Assembly (NCBI GenBank): GCA_029532625.1
Contig: JARFXM010000011.1
Span: 868,001-932,000, forward strand
Reading direction: 5' to 3'
Length of the DNA stretch: 64,000 nucleotides
DNA from: Lomentospora prolificans
Taxonomy: Eukaryota; Ascomycota; Sordariomycetes; Microascales; Microascaceae
Made by a program: the position numbers and the translations under genes. How positions within the stretch are numbered: position 1 is the stretch's first letter; every line of letters starts with the position of its first letter. Shown here in pieces: positions 11,324-23,256 of the stretch. Below the pieces are notes generated by a model that searched no databases, was not told where the DNA came from, and saw only the letters and a program-made list of their open reading frames with translations.

Positions 11324-12613
11324 ATTTCCACAAGGATACTCGGATCATATCATCGCGTCTTTGTAGGTATCATTCCAGAACCGAAAGGCGAGGTCTGTTG
11401 TACATATGCGTTGCCCTGCACGACGTCATCTTATCACCCGGGAACGAACTTAGGTCATCATTGAACAAATTCATATCGCTTGATCATGCACTGATTACCG
11501 CCAAATATCAAAGTTAACATGAAGCTAGGGGAGCAGTTTCCCTCGGGCTCTATTTAGGGTTCGCATGAGACACCAGTAAGCAATTAGGCTCCTCACCGAT
11601 GTTAAATCTTATCGAATGAGTTAAAGTTAGTATCTTATTATCAGGTATCATTGCTCCTGGGATAAGCCACTAATTTTCGCACCATCGCGCGAAGGTTACT
11701 GCCGAACGCTACTTAAGTAATTGGGTTCGAAATGTATAAACCAGTTTAGACAAAACAGGGTGGAGCCTTTGATATCGTAGTATATATCAAGTCCGACCTT
11801 ATGCAGAAGCTAAACCGATGGCACCAAATATTTAGTTGCTGGTGATATCTCCTTGGGTGTTGAGTAGATTGAGGCTCGTGACACCGCCCCTCGCTCGTGG
11901 CTTGGAGGAAGATGTTTGACCTCGCTTGAAGTTGGTTGCTATTCTTCGTCTGAGCGATCGGAGTGGAATTTCGCTTGGCATGGTGGTAGAACGGAAAAAA
12001 AACCTATATCGTTGATGGGGCCACGAAATACGCCCAGTCACCCGCATCACTCTACTAAAGATCCGAAAAGCCCTGGCTACTACGCCCTCTTCTTCGAGTT
12101 GGTCGAAAGGCCAGACTCCGGTCTGTTTCTGGGGATTTGAGTTCGTAGGGGACAAGAAATATTTGATTGTCCTCATTTCGTACCATATCTGTGTCGAACG
12201 CGGTATTATAGTTGTTCTAGATAGTCCAGGTGACGATGTGTTCAATATTTAAGAATTTTGAACTCCAACAGTATCCCTCGAAAGGCAAAACAAAAGAGGA
12301 AATAAGATAAAAAAACTATTAGAACAACGATGCCGAGCCAAAATCCAAGTGATCGAATTAAGGTGCAAACGGTGCCAGTCTCGGGGTATCAAAGGAGCCC
12401 TCTTCACTTCAACTATAGCGTTGCAGTACACTGAAAGAAATATACAGATGGGTAAATGTTCTATTAAAGATAACTATGCGCGAGTCACATGCAATGAGTG
12501 GATCTTTGTGTGAATGGGAGTAAATAGGCATCTTTATATAGGGCATCAATTTTTTCTGAGTGAAGACCATTGCCCATCTTCGACATTATGCTGGCAGCCC
12601 ATCGGCCAATTTC
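11324..12613. other. AT-richer spacer, nothing assigned
   Basis: The DyP promoter should lie at its left end (11324 onward, read on the minus strand). A 137-codon minus-strand open frame at 11832-12245 is basic, matches no family I know and overlaps a plus-strand frame of similar quality. I do not call it a gene. Confidence 0.35.
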
Positions 12614-13410
12614 TTAATATGATTTAGGGAGATCTACCATGCTTTCAAGTCCAAGATTTCGGGCCTTTGTAAGTGCTTTCTCTTTTGTATCCGGAGTCAG
12701 CGCCCCCTCGTTCCGCAAGAGCTCAACCATAGCCCTATGCTCCAACCTCACCGCGTGAACGATGGGATAGCCCCGGCCCCAACATCAGTGCCATGGGTAA
12801 CGAGAATTCGAACTATTTCCAAGCTACCAGAACCAGCGCCCGTGCTAACGGATTCCCTGTATTAACATCCACATGGTGCTGAGGCAAACACTCGACTGTG
12901 GCGACTTGGCAAGCTCTAGCGGCCATCGACCTAGGTGACTGAAGGGGTCCATTCGAGTCGAGGCAGAAGTTGAGATCGAAGCCCGGCTCACAAAAGAATT
13001 CGAGCATTTTTATGTGCAAATGAAGGGAAGCGAAGAGAGCTATATCATCTCGGACTACCGCAGTGCCTACATAGTTTTTCCAGTCTTCCACTTCCACATC
13101 CATGTCTGTAATTGGGGGAGGGTGGGTAGTTCATGGCCCTCGATCTGAAATGCAAAATCCCGATATAGTCTAACGATATCTAGATTCCTAGAATAATACG
13201 TCTTCTCCAAGGACCTGCCGGTGATGGCTGTAGGCCCGCTCCAGAAGTTGCTAGGCATGTATGAATCGAAAGAATAGACCTCCCACACCGCCGTGAGGAA
13301 GTCAGGATCCCCTCGCCGAGTGCATCCCAGGCGACTGTCCACCCCAAGATCCATGTAACCGCAGTTGTAAAATTCGACTCCTGGTTGCTTCCTGTAAGGG
13401 ATACCACAAC
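12614..13410 (-). pseudogene. Ankyrin-repeat protein, frameshifted remnant
   Basis: Read on the minus strand, this encodes successive ankyrin-like units: a stretch with ALFASLHLHIKMLEFF, one with VATVECLPQHHVDVNTGNPL, one with GSLEIVRILVTHGTDVGAG and a last one with YPIVHAVRLEHRAMVELL, ending at a TAA (12614-12616). At least two single-base losses break the frame, near 12838 and near 12785, and a third join near 13095 needs either a frameshift or an intron (a TTACAG acceptor is present). The reading between breaks is well conserved, so the decay looks recent. A multi-exon gene with assembly errors is the alternative. Confidence 0.6.
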
Positions 13411-13883
13411 CAGCTGGCCATCTGCCGACAACCTGATCAACAACATTCCTTCATTAGTGGCCCGAATTAGGCCAACGCAGTGTGAACGTCGCTGGCTAAG
13501 TTTGTCGCATGCTTGCCGCGGCTTTCATACTATCGTTGATCTTCGACCGGCGTTCGAAGAGGTTTTGAAAGAAGTACGATCGCAGAACGTAAATGCAGGC
13601 TAAAGACTATACCGTCAACAAGTGGGTGGAAAGCTGCTGGGTTTGTCAGGAGACTGCAAAGGAACCAGTGACAGTTAGCCCATCGATGCATCGTCCTACA
13701 CGCCAAAATAAGCTCGGCGCTGAGGCTTGTCTTGTAGTATTGTACAGTGGTGTAATTATACCAGCGCCAAACGACGCACCGTATGCAAGGATAAGGTGTT
13801 GTTGGGTTATAACGTGAGCAGCATGGATTAGGTTGACAGCTGATGATGGCCTGGCTGTACAATCTTACGTCGATCCGACATAA
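13411..13883. other. Spacer before the hydrolase gene
   Basis: Both strands carry short open stretches. One plus-strand piece (about 13441-13603) faintly resembles an F-box neighbourhood but lacks context. No gene is supported. Confidence 0.3.
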
Positions 13884-13891
13884 TATATAAA
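13884..13891 (+). promoter_or_regulatory. Probable TATA element
   Basis: TATATAAA lies only 30 bp before the ATG at 13921. This implies a very short leader, or transcription starting close to the start codon. Confidence 0.4.
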
Positions 13892-13920
13892 CCTAACCTG
13901 AGCCTAAGGAAAACTACAAA

Positions 13921-14898
13921 ATGGAAAAGGAATCAGTTCCACTCTCGCAAAACACAATCCAGTCTATTGACTCTTTTCCCACGAAGCTCACTTCCACGAT
14001 GACGATCAAAACATCCCTCTCCGCAGATGGGCCCAGGCCGACAACCATCCGAGCTAAGCCCGTCGAAGCTTACTCTCACATTTCCCATCCACCGCATATC
14101 GGCCGTTTAAAGTCGGCTACCGGGCAGCAAGCAACTGTCGAGCCGCTAAGCATCCAAGTCGACAATGATGGGTTGGTCCCGGGTTTCCTGCATATGCCGC
14201 CAAGCTTCACCAATCCTCCTACCACTCACCACCGCACCGCTGCGATTTTACTATCCGGCGCCGGCGGCGGGCTGACGGGCCCCAGTTCAATCTATCTGTC
14301 TCTGGCCTGCAAATTAGCCCTGTTAGGAGACGGTATTCCGACGCTACGTCTCGATTATAGATTCCCAGCGCACAACAAGTACTGCGTTGAGGATGTGCGG
14401 GCCACCATGAAATTTCTTCGAGATATGTATGGACTTGACAAGTTCGTACTAGTGGGCTGGTCGTTTGGCAGTGCGCCGGTCTTTACCGTGGCGGGTGCCG
14501 ACGACGATTATGGTCGTCGAGTCGTCGGCTGCGCTACAGTTGCAGGCCAAACCGCTGAGGTTGAGGGCATCCACCGACTCGCTCCGAGGCCAGTCCTACT
14601 CCTCCACGGAACAGCTGATCGCACACTAAGCCCAAGGTGCTCCCAACATCTTTACGAGATGTACGGGGATGATGGAGACCGGAGGATTCACTTGTTTGAG
14701 GGAGATAATCATACCCTTACGCAAAATGCCAGAGATGCTGAGGAGATGCTCAGCCGCTTCATTGCGGAGTGCGCAGGCATTAAGATAGGGGAGAGGGAGA
14801 AGACAGAGGTGATTGACATAAAACTGGTTGAAATTGACGAGCGAGAGAAGCTTATGAACGAAGGAGGGGACCTGAGGCAACCGGAACATATCGAATGA
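13921..14898 (+). CDS. Alpha/beta hydrolase (dienelactone-hydrolase-like)
   Basis: A single-exon, 325-residue protein. The alpha/beta-hydrolase core spans about residues 80-285: oxyanion-region LLSGAGGG (110-117), nucleophile elbow GWSFGS with Ser181, acid Asp233 in HGTADRTLSP and base His264 in GDNHTL. This is a complete Ser-Asp-His triad. The fold type is that of small-molecule or acyl-peptide hydrolases; the substrate is not predictable. Residues 1-60 are Ser/Thr-rich without a signal peptide, and the ~45 C-terminal residues are charged and helical, beyond the usual domain. It is probably cytosolic. The next gene (GH31) is co-oriented but about 1 kb away. Confidence 0.88.
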   Translation: MEKESVPLSQNTIQSIDSFPTKLTSTMTIKTSLSADGPRPTTIRAKPVEAYSHISHPPHIGRLKSATGQQATVEPLSIQVDNDGLVPGFLHMPPSFTNPPTTHHRTAAILLSGAGGGLTGPSSIYLSLACKLALLGDGIPTLRLDYRFPAHNKYCVEDVRATMKFLRDMYGLDKFVLVGWSFGSAPVFTVAGADDDYGRRVVGCATVAGQTAEVEGIHRLAPRPVLLLHGTADRTLSPRCSQHLYEMYGDDGDRRIHLFEGDNHTLTQNARDAEEMLSRFIAECAGIKIGEREKTEVIDIKLVEIDEREKLMNEGGDLRQPEHIE

Positions 14899-15846
14899 CC
14901 AGAGGCAAAAGAGTACATCTGCTTTCCAAAGTGTTGCGCAATATCTAAAAGAAAATAATGAAACATAGGTACATTCTTAATCTACTAATATAAAGTTGCT
15001 ACTGGCGGGGTCGTGCTAGCTTCCCACGTCATGAAAACTCTCACTTTTCAGGACTTAAGCTAGGTTAGCCTCTTGTTTAATATCTTTGGCGGCATACCGC
15101 GCACTACCCCAGTTTTGGCCCAAGACGCCCGGATTATAGAAACTCGGAGCAGATGGGCCTATTGACTTTATACATATCTCCCACGCACACCTTACTGATG
15201 TGATGAAGCGCCTCAAAGCTTCTGGTAACGGAGCGCGCACAAATCAGCCATTAAAGTCTACGACGGAGAGCTAAATGCGTAAAATCCGAGCTGCATAAAC
15301 TAAAGATCGAAGTTGTTTCAGCCTCTGTTGGTCATTATGACGTTGGTGCATGATTTGTCTGTTCGAGAAAAAGACGTAGTCTTCCATGTCTTCTTGTCTG
15401 GCTCCCCCCATCAATCGAACGGGGTCAAGATATTTCGAGGTACGCCGATGTGGGGAACGGCAGGCCGGACCGCCATCCGCAACAGGATCAGCCAATTCCC
15501 GCTCGAATTCCACCGAGCAAGGGTCGTTAGCGCTGCACTACTGTGGACATCTGCAGGCCTGGCCGAGCCAGGCAAGCCCCTGCCCACACTCACCGGCGAA
15601 GCCAGCGACTGGCGCGCTTCTGGTGTGGAGAGGGAGAGGGACGGTGCAGTGTGCTCCGCGATCCCCAACTCGACATCGTCTCTGTGGGGTAATGGTAAAA
15701 TGGATGAATTTTGGAATGTGCATCTAGGAACGCGTTTGCGAGGGGAACACATGTGTATTTAAGGTTGGGAGCAGCTTGGCCACTCAGTCTTGAGAAATCT
15801 TCCTCACAGGGCGAGATCGTTGGGGAAGCAGACTGATTATTCGGCC
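14899..15846. other. Spacer and GH31 promoter region
   Basis: About 950 bp with overlapping short frames on both strands around 15313-15762 and no recognisable protein. It is taken as the 3' region of the hydrolase and the regulatory region of the GH31 gene. Confidence 0.4.
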
Positions 15847-15853
15847 TATAAAT
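15847..15853 (+). promoter_or_regulatory. Probable TATA element of the GH31 gene
   Basis: TATAAAT is 64 bp upstream of the ATG at 15917, which itself sits in a strong CACCATGG context. Confidence 0.5.
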
Positions 15854-15916
15854 TGAGAATTAATTAACTCAACCATAATTGAAAGCCGCTACCGGGATCA
15901 AATCAAACCCGACACC

Positions 15917-18262
15917 ATGGTCCGTCTACGAGATGGCATGTGGCTCACTGCCGAGGGCTTCCGTGTTGAATACGCCGAGAATGTCTATGAAATCACACCC
16001 CAGGAGGATCAGCAAGCCATGAGCCTTCTCTGTCCTACCAAGGATATCAAGAGCCGCGGCGACACCCTCAACCAGCCCACTGTCACCGTCAATCTCAAGG
16101 CCGAGATTGATGGGGTAATTTCCATCGAGAGCACCCACTGGGCTGGTGCCCAAAACAAAGGTCCTCATTTCGACCTCTTCCCCGCCGGCAAACCTTCCGT
16201 CCAGGGCAAGATCATCAAGAGTGACAAGGGAACCACGCTAGAGTCCGGTTCCCTCGCCGTCACCGTCCATCCAGACCCTCACACTTTCGATCTCCAATTC
16301 CACAGTACCGACCGTTCCAGACATGTCACCACCCTCGGCCACAGGAGCGCGGGTTTCGCCTACAGCCCTGCGCCGAGCAACCCAATGCAGACGGGAGACA
16401 TGCGCGATTTCAAGCACTACATGTTCCTTCAGACCAATCTTGCTGTGGGAGAGTCGGTCCACGGTCTCGGCGAGCGCTTTGGCGCCTGGAACAAGGTTGG
16501 CCAGGCTGTCACGATTTGGAATGCGGACGGCGGCACTTCTAGTGATCAGGCCTATAAGAATGTCCCCTTCTGGTTGAGCAACAAGGGATACGGTGTCTTC
16601 ATCGATACGACGAGCCGCATTGAGATGGAAATTGGTAGTGAGAGGTGCTGCCGCGTGCAGACCACCGTCCAGAGCCAGAGGCTCAAGATGTACATCATCT
16701 ATGGACCTAGTCCAAAGGAAGTTCTTCAGAGGTACGCTCTTCTGACTGGTAGGGCCAACAAGGTTCCCAGCTGGAGTTTCGGCCTCTGGCTCACGACCAG
16801 TTTTACCACCAACTACGACGAGACCACAGTCAATTCATTCCTTGAGGGAATGAAGGCTCGCGGATCGCCCGTTGACGTCTTCCATTACGATTGTTTCTGG
16901 ATGAAGGCCTTCACCTGGACCGATTTCGTCTTCGATTCGGAGCGATTCCCTGATCCTAAGGGCCAGATTAGCCGCCTCAAGGAGAGTGGTCTCTGCAAGA
17001 AGGTCTGCGTGTGGATCAATCCTTACATTGCGCAGCATGGAGCCGCCTTCAAGCACGCCGCCGAGAAGGGATACCTCCTCAAGCGAAAGAACGGTGACGT
17101 CTGGCAGTGGGACTTGTGGCAAGCCGGCATGGGCCTAGTTGACATTACCAATCCTGATGCAGTTGCTTGGTATGTAGAATGCCTGAACGGCCTTTTCGAT
17201 CAGGGTGTCGATGCCCTCAAGACGGACTTTGGCGAGAGGATCCCCACCAAGGATGTTCAGTGGTTCGACTCCTCGGTGGACCCTGAAAAGATGCACAACT
17301 GGTATTCATTTGAGTACAACCGTATCGTCTACGAGACCCTCCAGAAGCGATACGGCGATGACCAGGCTGTCGTTTTCGCCCGCTCCGCCACCGCCGGCTG
17401 CCAGAGGTTCCCTCTCCAGTGGGGCGGAGACTGCGAATCAACACCCGAGGCGCTTGCCGAAAGTGTCCGCGGGGGTCTCTCGCTGGGCGTAAGCGGCTTT
17501 TCCTTCTGGAGCTGCGACATTGGAGGTTTCGAAGGTTATCCCCCCCCTTGGATTTACAAGAGATGGGTTGCCATGGGTCTCCTCTGCAGCCACAGCCGCC
17601 TGCATGGAAGTAACTCCTACCGTGTACCCTGGCTTGTTGACGAGGATGACCAAAGCGACGAGGGCTGCTCCAAGACTCTTGCTAAGTGGACTAGCCTGAA
17701 GAATCGCCTCATGCCATACATCCTTGCCCAGGCTGACGATGCTATCGCCAGTGGTATTCCACTGTCTCTTCGATCTGTCGCGCTCGAGTTCCCCGAGGAC
17801 CCTACCTCCTGGTACCTAGACCGAGAGTTCATGTTGGGATCACAGCTCGTGGTAGCTCCGGTCTTCGAAGAATCAGGCGAAGTTGAGTTCTACCTCCCCA
17901 AGGGAAGATGGACCTCGTTCTTCACCAACGAGGTCAAGACTGGTCCTGCGTGGTTCAGGGAAAAGCACAGCTTCGGCTCTCTCCCGTTGTATGTGCGTGA
18001 GAACACCATCCTCGTTCTTGGCAACCGACAGGTCGTAGGCGTTGGATACGACTACACCCAGGATGTAGAGATCTGTCTTTATGAGGTTCAACCAGGCGCA
18101 AAGACCGTCGTCGTAGATAGCGAGGGAGAGAAGGTTGGAGAGCTCGTCATTGGTTCGGAGGGCAAAGTTGAGGGTATGTCGGTGCTCAAGGGTGATGTTG
18201 TGGTCTCTCAGACTGGTCGCAGCCTAGACAGCGATGCCCCTACTTCCATCCAGTCTTTATAG
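15917..18262 (+). CDS. GH31 alpha-xylosidase
   Basis: A single-exon, 781-residue retaining glycosidase of family GH31, closest in motif to bacterial YicI-type alpha-xylosidases, which release alpha-xylose from xyloglucan oligosaccharides. It has an N-terminal beta-sandwich (about 1-260), then the (beta/alpha)8 barrel. The catalytic nucleophile is Asp437 in ALKTDFGERIP, and the acid/base is Asp505 in LQWGGDCES. There is no signal peptide, so it is intracellular and probably works on imported oligosaccharides. Length is typical (about 770-790). The KTDFGER form favours xylosidase over alpha-glucosidase, whose usual form differs; substrate specificity remains inferred. Confidence 0.93.
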   Translation: MVRLRDGMWLTAEGFRVEYAENVYEITPQEDQQAMSLLCPTKDIKSRGDTLNQPTVTVNLKAEIDGVISIESTHWAGAQNKGPHFDLFPAGKPSVQGKIIKSDKGTTLESGSLAVTVHPDPHTFDLQFHSTDRSRHVTTLGHRSAGFAYSPAPSNPMQTGDMRDFKHYMFLQTNLAVGESVHGLGERFGAWNKVGQAVTIWNADGGTSSDQAYKNVPFWLSNKGYGVFIDTTSRIEMEIGSERCCRVQTTVQSQRLKMYIIYGPSPKEVLQRYALLTGRANKVPSWSFGLWLTTSFTTNYDETTVNSFLEGMKARGSPVDVFHYDCFWMKAFTWTDFVFDSERFPDPKGQISRLKESGLCKKVCVWINPYIAQHGAAFKHAAEKGYLLKRKNGDVWQWDLWQAGMGLVDITNPDAVAWYVECLNGLFDQGVDALKTDFGERIPTKDVQWFDSSVDPEKMHNWYSFEYNRIVYETLQKRYGDDQAVVFARSATAGCQRFPLQWGGDCESTPEALAESVRGGLSLGVSGFSFWSCDIGGFEGYPPPWIYKRWVAMGLLCSHSRLHGSNSYRVPWLVDEDDQSDEGCSKTLAKWTSLKNRLMPYILAQADDAIASGIPLSLRSVALEFPEDPTSWYLDREFMLGSQLVVAPVFEESGEVEFYLPKGRWTSFFTNEVKTGPAWFREKHSFGSLPLYVRENTILVLGNRQVVGVGYDYTQDVEICLYEVQPGAKTVVVDSEGEKVGELVIGSEGKVEGMSVLKGDVVVSQTGRSLDSDAPTSIQSL

Positions 18263-19082
18263 CCGTGCCAAAATTAAAAACACGGGGCGATTTCTTTTTC
18301 CACCGAACGATTCTCGTTTCGACAACCACAACATCTCGTCCGAGGCACGGACTGCAGTGGAATCGTCGTCTCTGGCTCATGGTCAGACTAAAAAACCCCG
18401 TTATCCAAGATAATCGTCTCCTCCTAATACGATTGACCAATGTATCCGATAGTTAAATACATGAGAGAATTATAACAAGGAGTCTCTTAGCCACCGCTAA
18501 ACGCGATTTCTCTTGCGTTTCTCTAACCACCTGGCCCGGCTATTCCACTCGGCGGCAGCTAACTCTTGCTTAATTCCAAAATGATAAAAGGAGTTCTAGA
18601 TGACTTTATCGAGCATGTGTACACCCTGCAAGTTAACCCAAATCTAGCCACTTCCTTAACGCCAGAGTATTACAGTACCTTCAAGTCTTTATCCAGGCTG
18701 GACCGGACACCACACGGCACAACGCACTGGACTCACAACTCGAGAAAAGTCTACTTCAGCGGTCACCTGACTAATTAGTAAGCTGCAGTGAAAGACTGCG
18801 ATGAGGAGCCATCTTGACGTAATGAGGTCCATAACCACGTTTTCACTCGGCGGGCACTGAAGTACAGGGCAAGGGCAATACCGCGAGCCACAAGCAGCCG
18901 CAGTGTAATACTAGGTAGTGGCAAGCGACGGCCAAGTACCGAGGTGGTTGTGAACACAGTGTACCGATGTACAAACGTATACTCCACTAGCCAATTGAGA
19001 TAAAAGCCAATGTGTATTTTTGGTCTATTTTGAACCCAATCTGTTCTAATCCTTTGCCAAGCAGTCGCCCTTTTTGAGTACC
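18263..19082. other. Convergent 3' spacer
   Basis: This lies between the ends of the GH31 gene (+) and the saccharopine reductase gene (-). Only short random frames are present. Confidence 0.5.
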
Positions 19083-21399
19083 TTAGTGGGGGATAATCTC
19101 CTCCTTGCATTCAATGCCATATTTCTATGTGTAACAGGAATTAGCATGCTGGACGCGGCAATGGCGTTCAGACAAACATACCTTGAGATCCCTGATTAAG
19201 GGATCATTGATCTTGCTGCTCATGGGAGCAAGAACACCCCTTTCGGAAAGGGTTCCGTCCAAGACTTGTTGAACGGCGACGGCGCATGGGATACCAACTA
19301 AAGCCAGTCAGTCAAAGAAGCTCATTTCCCGCGAAGGAGTGGTACTCACCAAGCTTGGCCATCGCGGAATAGCCGTTCGGGTCGGTGCTACCGTACTCGC
19401 AAAGAGTGGAAAGTCTGGTCTGTTTGGTACCATCCTTCAACTCAACCTCAAACTTATGTTGAAGCCTTTGCTAGTGTTAGCATCATGTGAAAAGCATGTT
19501 GAGGTTTGACTTGTCACGCGCTGCGCGAGCCGGACGATTTGGCCCTCGAGCCACGTATCAGCGTCAGAGTAATTCACTTACATCACGAGATCACGCTCTC
19601 CCTCGCCGAATTGCATCTTCTTTTCAAGAGTAGCGCAAATAGTATCCAGCGGGTTTCCTCGAGGGATAATCTTTAGTTCCACCATGTTAGTCAAATTGGC
19701 CGACCAAATGTCCCGTCCGTTGGGTCTCAAAACCAATCAACCACGAGCGAGGTGGCGAGATGAGACGCCTCAGAATGCCTGCGAGGACTTACGTTTTCAG
19801 ACGAGAAGATTCCAAGCCATTTCAGGCCAGACACGATATGGTCTCGTTGGTCATCGTCCTTGAAGGTAGCCTTGGCAATGACTGCCTTGATAAGCTCTGC
19901 CTCGTCGGATGAGGAAGCACCGAGAAGCTTCTGTGTGGCTTCCTTCCACGCAATGGGCTCCTTCCAGAAACTTTGCTCCTCGTCCTTAAGGAAGCCAATG
20001 TCGACAAGGACCTTGACGAATTCCGGGAAACCGGTGTACCGCAGGGTGCCCCTATAATTTGTGAGTGAGGTTGGATTTAAGGCCGAGAAACAGATTCTAA
20101 ACCGTACCTGATGATGGTTTCTGCCTCAGGGATGTTGTAGCGCTCCTTGTATCCTGTTGAGTCTCTGTTGGGGTAGGCAACAAAGGCGAATCCTTCACCA
20201 TGGACCGTGTCAGCGTCAAAAGAATAGGAACAGAACATGGCCGGGAGTGCCATCCACTTGAAGTCCGGTTTCAAGGCAGAAAGGCGGCAAGTGAAACGTC
20301 TTAGACGCAGGGCTACACACCTGGGTAGATGTGGTACGGCTTGGCAGTAGCCATGAGATCTAGAGTTGTGTCAGCGTCCGGATTGTTGTCCTCCCGTGTG
20401 GTTGATTCCAGATGCTAGAGCTTCCACCTGGACCTGCTCACCTGGACCGGCCACGTTGACAATCTTGCCGTCTTGCCAGAAGCTGGCAGCATTTCGCAGA
20501 GCGAGTAAGACACCGCGGGGTGACCTAGGTTCTTCTGTGTTAGCACCCCCATTCCGCGTATCAATTGGTAGTGCACACTGCCCGTGAGCTCAATACCGGG
20601 ATACTGTCGCATAAAAAGTAACTGGAAACGACGGCTATCTTACCAGGAGAACTTGTATCCCAGAGGATTTCCAGAGCACTCAGGTGCAGGTAGACCTCCA
20701 CAGTAAGACAAGAATGATTTGATCTTTCCGCCTTCATTATGGACTTCTTCAATAGTCTTGACGGCGTCTGGGGCAGGGTCAGTTTCTGAATTAGTTCCTC
20801 GCTTTTCGCTTGGCTCGGTTCTTACAGAGATGGTCGATTCCAGGGTCTGTAGTGCAGGCTGTTAGCTCGGAACAAGGGTGGCAACCGAGTGCCTCATGGT
20901 CCAAGAAAACTGACCTAGGCCGATCTCGTTCATAACAGTGATGCCGGCATCCTTGGCAGCCTGGTCAAGCTCAAGCATGGCAGGAGAAACGTAGCTGGTG
21001 GTGACGACATGCTTCTTCTGACGGATGGCAGACTTGATGACGGTGGCATGGAACGTGTAGGGGATTAGGCTGATGACCAGGTCGTGCTTCGCGACTTCGA
21101 GATCGAGGGCCTTGTCGTCAGTGACATCGAGAGAGATCGGGTTGGCATTTTTGACACCCGCGGAGAGCGATTTGGCGGTCTCGAGGGTACGGCAAGCTGT
21201 AGAACCATTAACAGATGGTCTTCTGCGAATCGATTTGGCTGAGACGGACCAACGGTGACGGGAATGCCCGATTCTGAGAGAAGATCGAGCGTCGGTCTCG
21301 TCACGAAACCAGCGCCCAGCATCAACACCCTACGGTGGAAGTAAGTACGAGACATTTATGGATTCGAAACGAAATTGTGCCTTACTTGTGGGGAGCCAT
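19083..21399 (-). CDS. LYS9: Saccharopine reductase (saccharopine dehydrogenase, NADP+, L-glutamate-forming)
   Basis: Penultimate step of fungal lysine synthesis by the alpha-aminoadipate route: aminoadipate semialdehyde + glutamate to saccharopine. I rebuilt 13 exons: 21386-21399, 21250-21329, 20915-21196, 20826-20846, 20644-20767, 20442-20524, 20321-20359, 20108-20192, 19793-20051, 19582-19670, 19350-19465, 19182-19297 and 19083-19124. They sum to 1350 nt (449 residues), the normal family length. The N-terminus MAPHKVLMLGAGFVTRP carries the Rossmann GxGxxxT-type NADP motif; further blocks include HVVTTSYVSPAML, NEIGLDPGIDHLYAVK, SYCGGLPAPE, YPNRDSTGYKERYN and a C-terminal CEYGSTDPNGYSAMAKL. 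Twelve introns (52-128 bp), a 14-nt first exon and a 21-nt internal exon are notable. Intron 2 uses a weak GTCCGT donor. It is presumably cytosolic and a single-copy housekeeping gene. Confidence 0.95.
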
Positions 21400-23256
21400 T
21401 TTAATTGATTTCTGCGAGCTGGTAGGAACCTTCTAAGAATGTCAAGGAGAGGTCGTTGGTCGAAGAACCGTGTTGTGGACGAAAAATCTTCGCTGATCCT
21501 CTTCGCTAGTAAAATGTTTAAGGCGGGGAAAAGGTGGGATGACGTCCGATACCGGGTCGCTCCTGCCAGTGATGTCGGCAGGAATTGGGTTTATGTGCTG
21601 ACTCATGTTTTTTTGAGCGGCCGAATTCAGGAAAGGTAATCATTAAAGTCGCTAAAATATTCGCAAATTCTATTGCATCAATAGAGAACGTAAGTAACAA
21701 GTTTATTTTGCGGCGCTGGCTTCCTGTATAATAGGCGCGCGACAGATGCAGGGGACGCAGTGAGAGACTGGGACGAATGCCACGGGATGGACGTGTTGGC
21801 AGCCCGCACAATCGTCAACACGGCAATTACCAACGACCACTGATGTGCTGCATTTTACTGGCTAGTGGGACGCTTAGCCTCGGGATTGTTACTTGGCACG
21901 GATTGATCCGTATGTTTCCCACTCCCTCCCGGCGTTCGGACTGTGTCAATGTTGGCATATCTTGCCATGTGCAGAGCAGTCGTTTATCCATTAGTCAAGG
22001 ACTGTAAACATTTGTAAAAATATATACAAGCCATCTTTCTGTTTGTAATATATCATCTTAGTGATCTTAGCTCAAATTACGATCACGCTAAGTTCTCGTC
22101 TTATAAACATGCTGCCAAAATTGAATGCAACTGCTGTACTGTTACTCGCAAGAAAGGGACAAGTCTGCACGACGCACGGTATGATCCAATCAGATTCAGT
22201 TACTTTTATTCTATTCTCCACAGGTCTTTAACTATTCTGGGAATTAATAAGTTTGGAGGGGGTTAAGATGAGAATACAAGTCGTAGGGTGAATTAGTTGA
22301 AGCCGGCGTTGAAAAACCCCTTGAGCCTATATCAACTATATTCGCCTCCTGGCATTGTTAGAATATGGCCAAACAGAGAAGTGGCCTGTCCCCTCACATC
22401 TGATTCCCACATATTTTATTTCGTAGTTATCATTCCCTGTGAAGACAACTCGTTGCCTGGCGAATGGACTAACAGAATCTAAGCAACTAGGACCAGGCAG
22501 GACTGAGGGCCACGTGTGTCAATTGGTTTGCTTTCCTTACCAACCGAGTGGTAGTTAGAAATCCCCCAGAAGCCGCCTAAGGTTTGCACTTGGATTTTGA
22601 AGGCAAGATATTCCCAGTCTCTAAACCTGTGGGCTACCTTTTTGTCGGCATAAATGACGATGCAGAATCCCGCTCTAGATCCTAGATAATCGAAAGTCAT
22701 TTAGTGGACCTACACTGAATTGGAAGGCCCAAGGCTTCCCAGCGAGCGCCTTTATCCACAGTTCTTGCGACCGATACATTCCGTACAGGGACGAGATACT
22801 GGCTGTCCCCGGGAACGCACAATTCATAATTTCTTTCAACTGGCGTCAGCGAGCCTTCGCGGATGTCATGGGTCGCGGCGCTGGAAACGTTATTGCTCTC
22901 GCCATCACTTCCACATTGGATGGTTCGACTGGGCGAATTTGTTGCCGCTACCAATCCCACAAAAGCAGCCACGTCTCACGAAATAATGGGTTTTCATATG
23001 GTTGAGTCCAGTTTAATCGATGCAGCCAGGGAATTGGCCTTCAAAGGAAGGTCGGGAAGTTAAACAATGGTATTCGAGGGCAGCTTTTGACGGAGCCAGT
23101 TGCACTCGTATACATAAATTTATTCTTTGGCTCCTCCATATCTTGTTTCCTCCTTCGCCGGTCTTGTTGAGGGAAAAAATAGGTGAGCTGAACTAGGCTT
23201 CTTCCGTTCATATATGCTGTTTTCTCTATACGTTGTGCCCTCGAGGATGCTTAGTA
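21400..23256. other. Spacer, no gene supported
   Basis: The LYS9 promoter occupies its left edge. A minus-strand stretch at about 22480-22972 has two open frames of 73 and 91 codons without domain, start context or splice continuity. I leave it unassigned. Confidence 0.35.

Noticed and set aside
11832..12245. 137-codon basic minus-strand frame
   Set aside because: No recognisable family, unclear start and a comparable overlapping plus-strand frame.
22479..22972. Two adjoining minus-strand frames
   Set aside because: No domain, poor start context and no splice signals that join them; the plus strand is open too.
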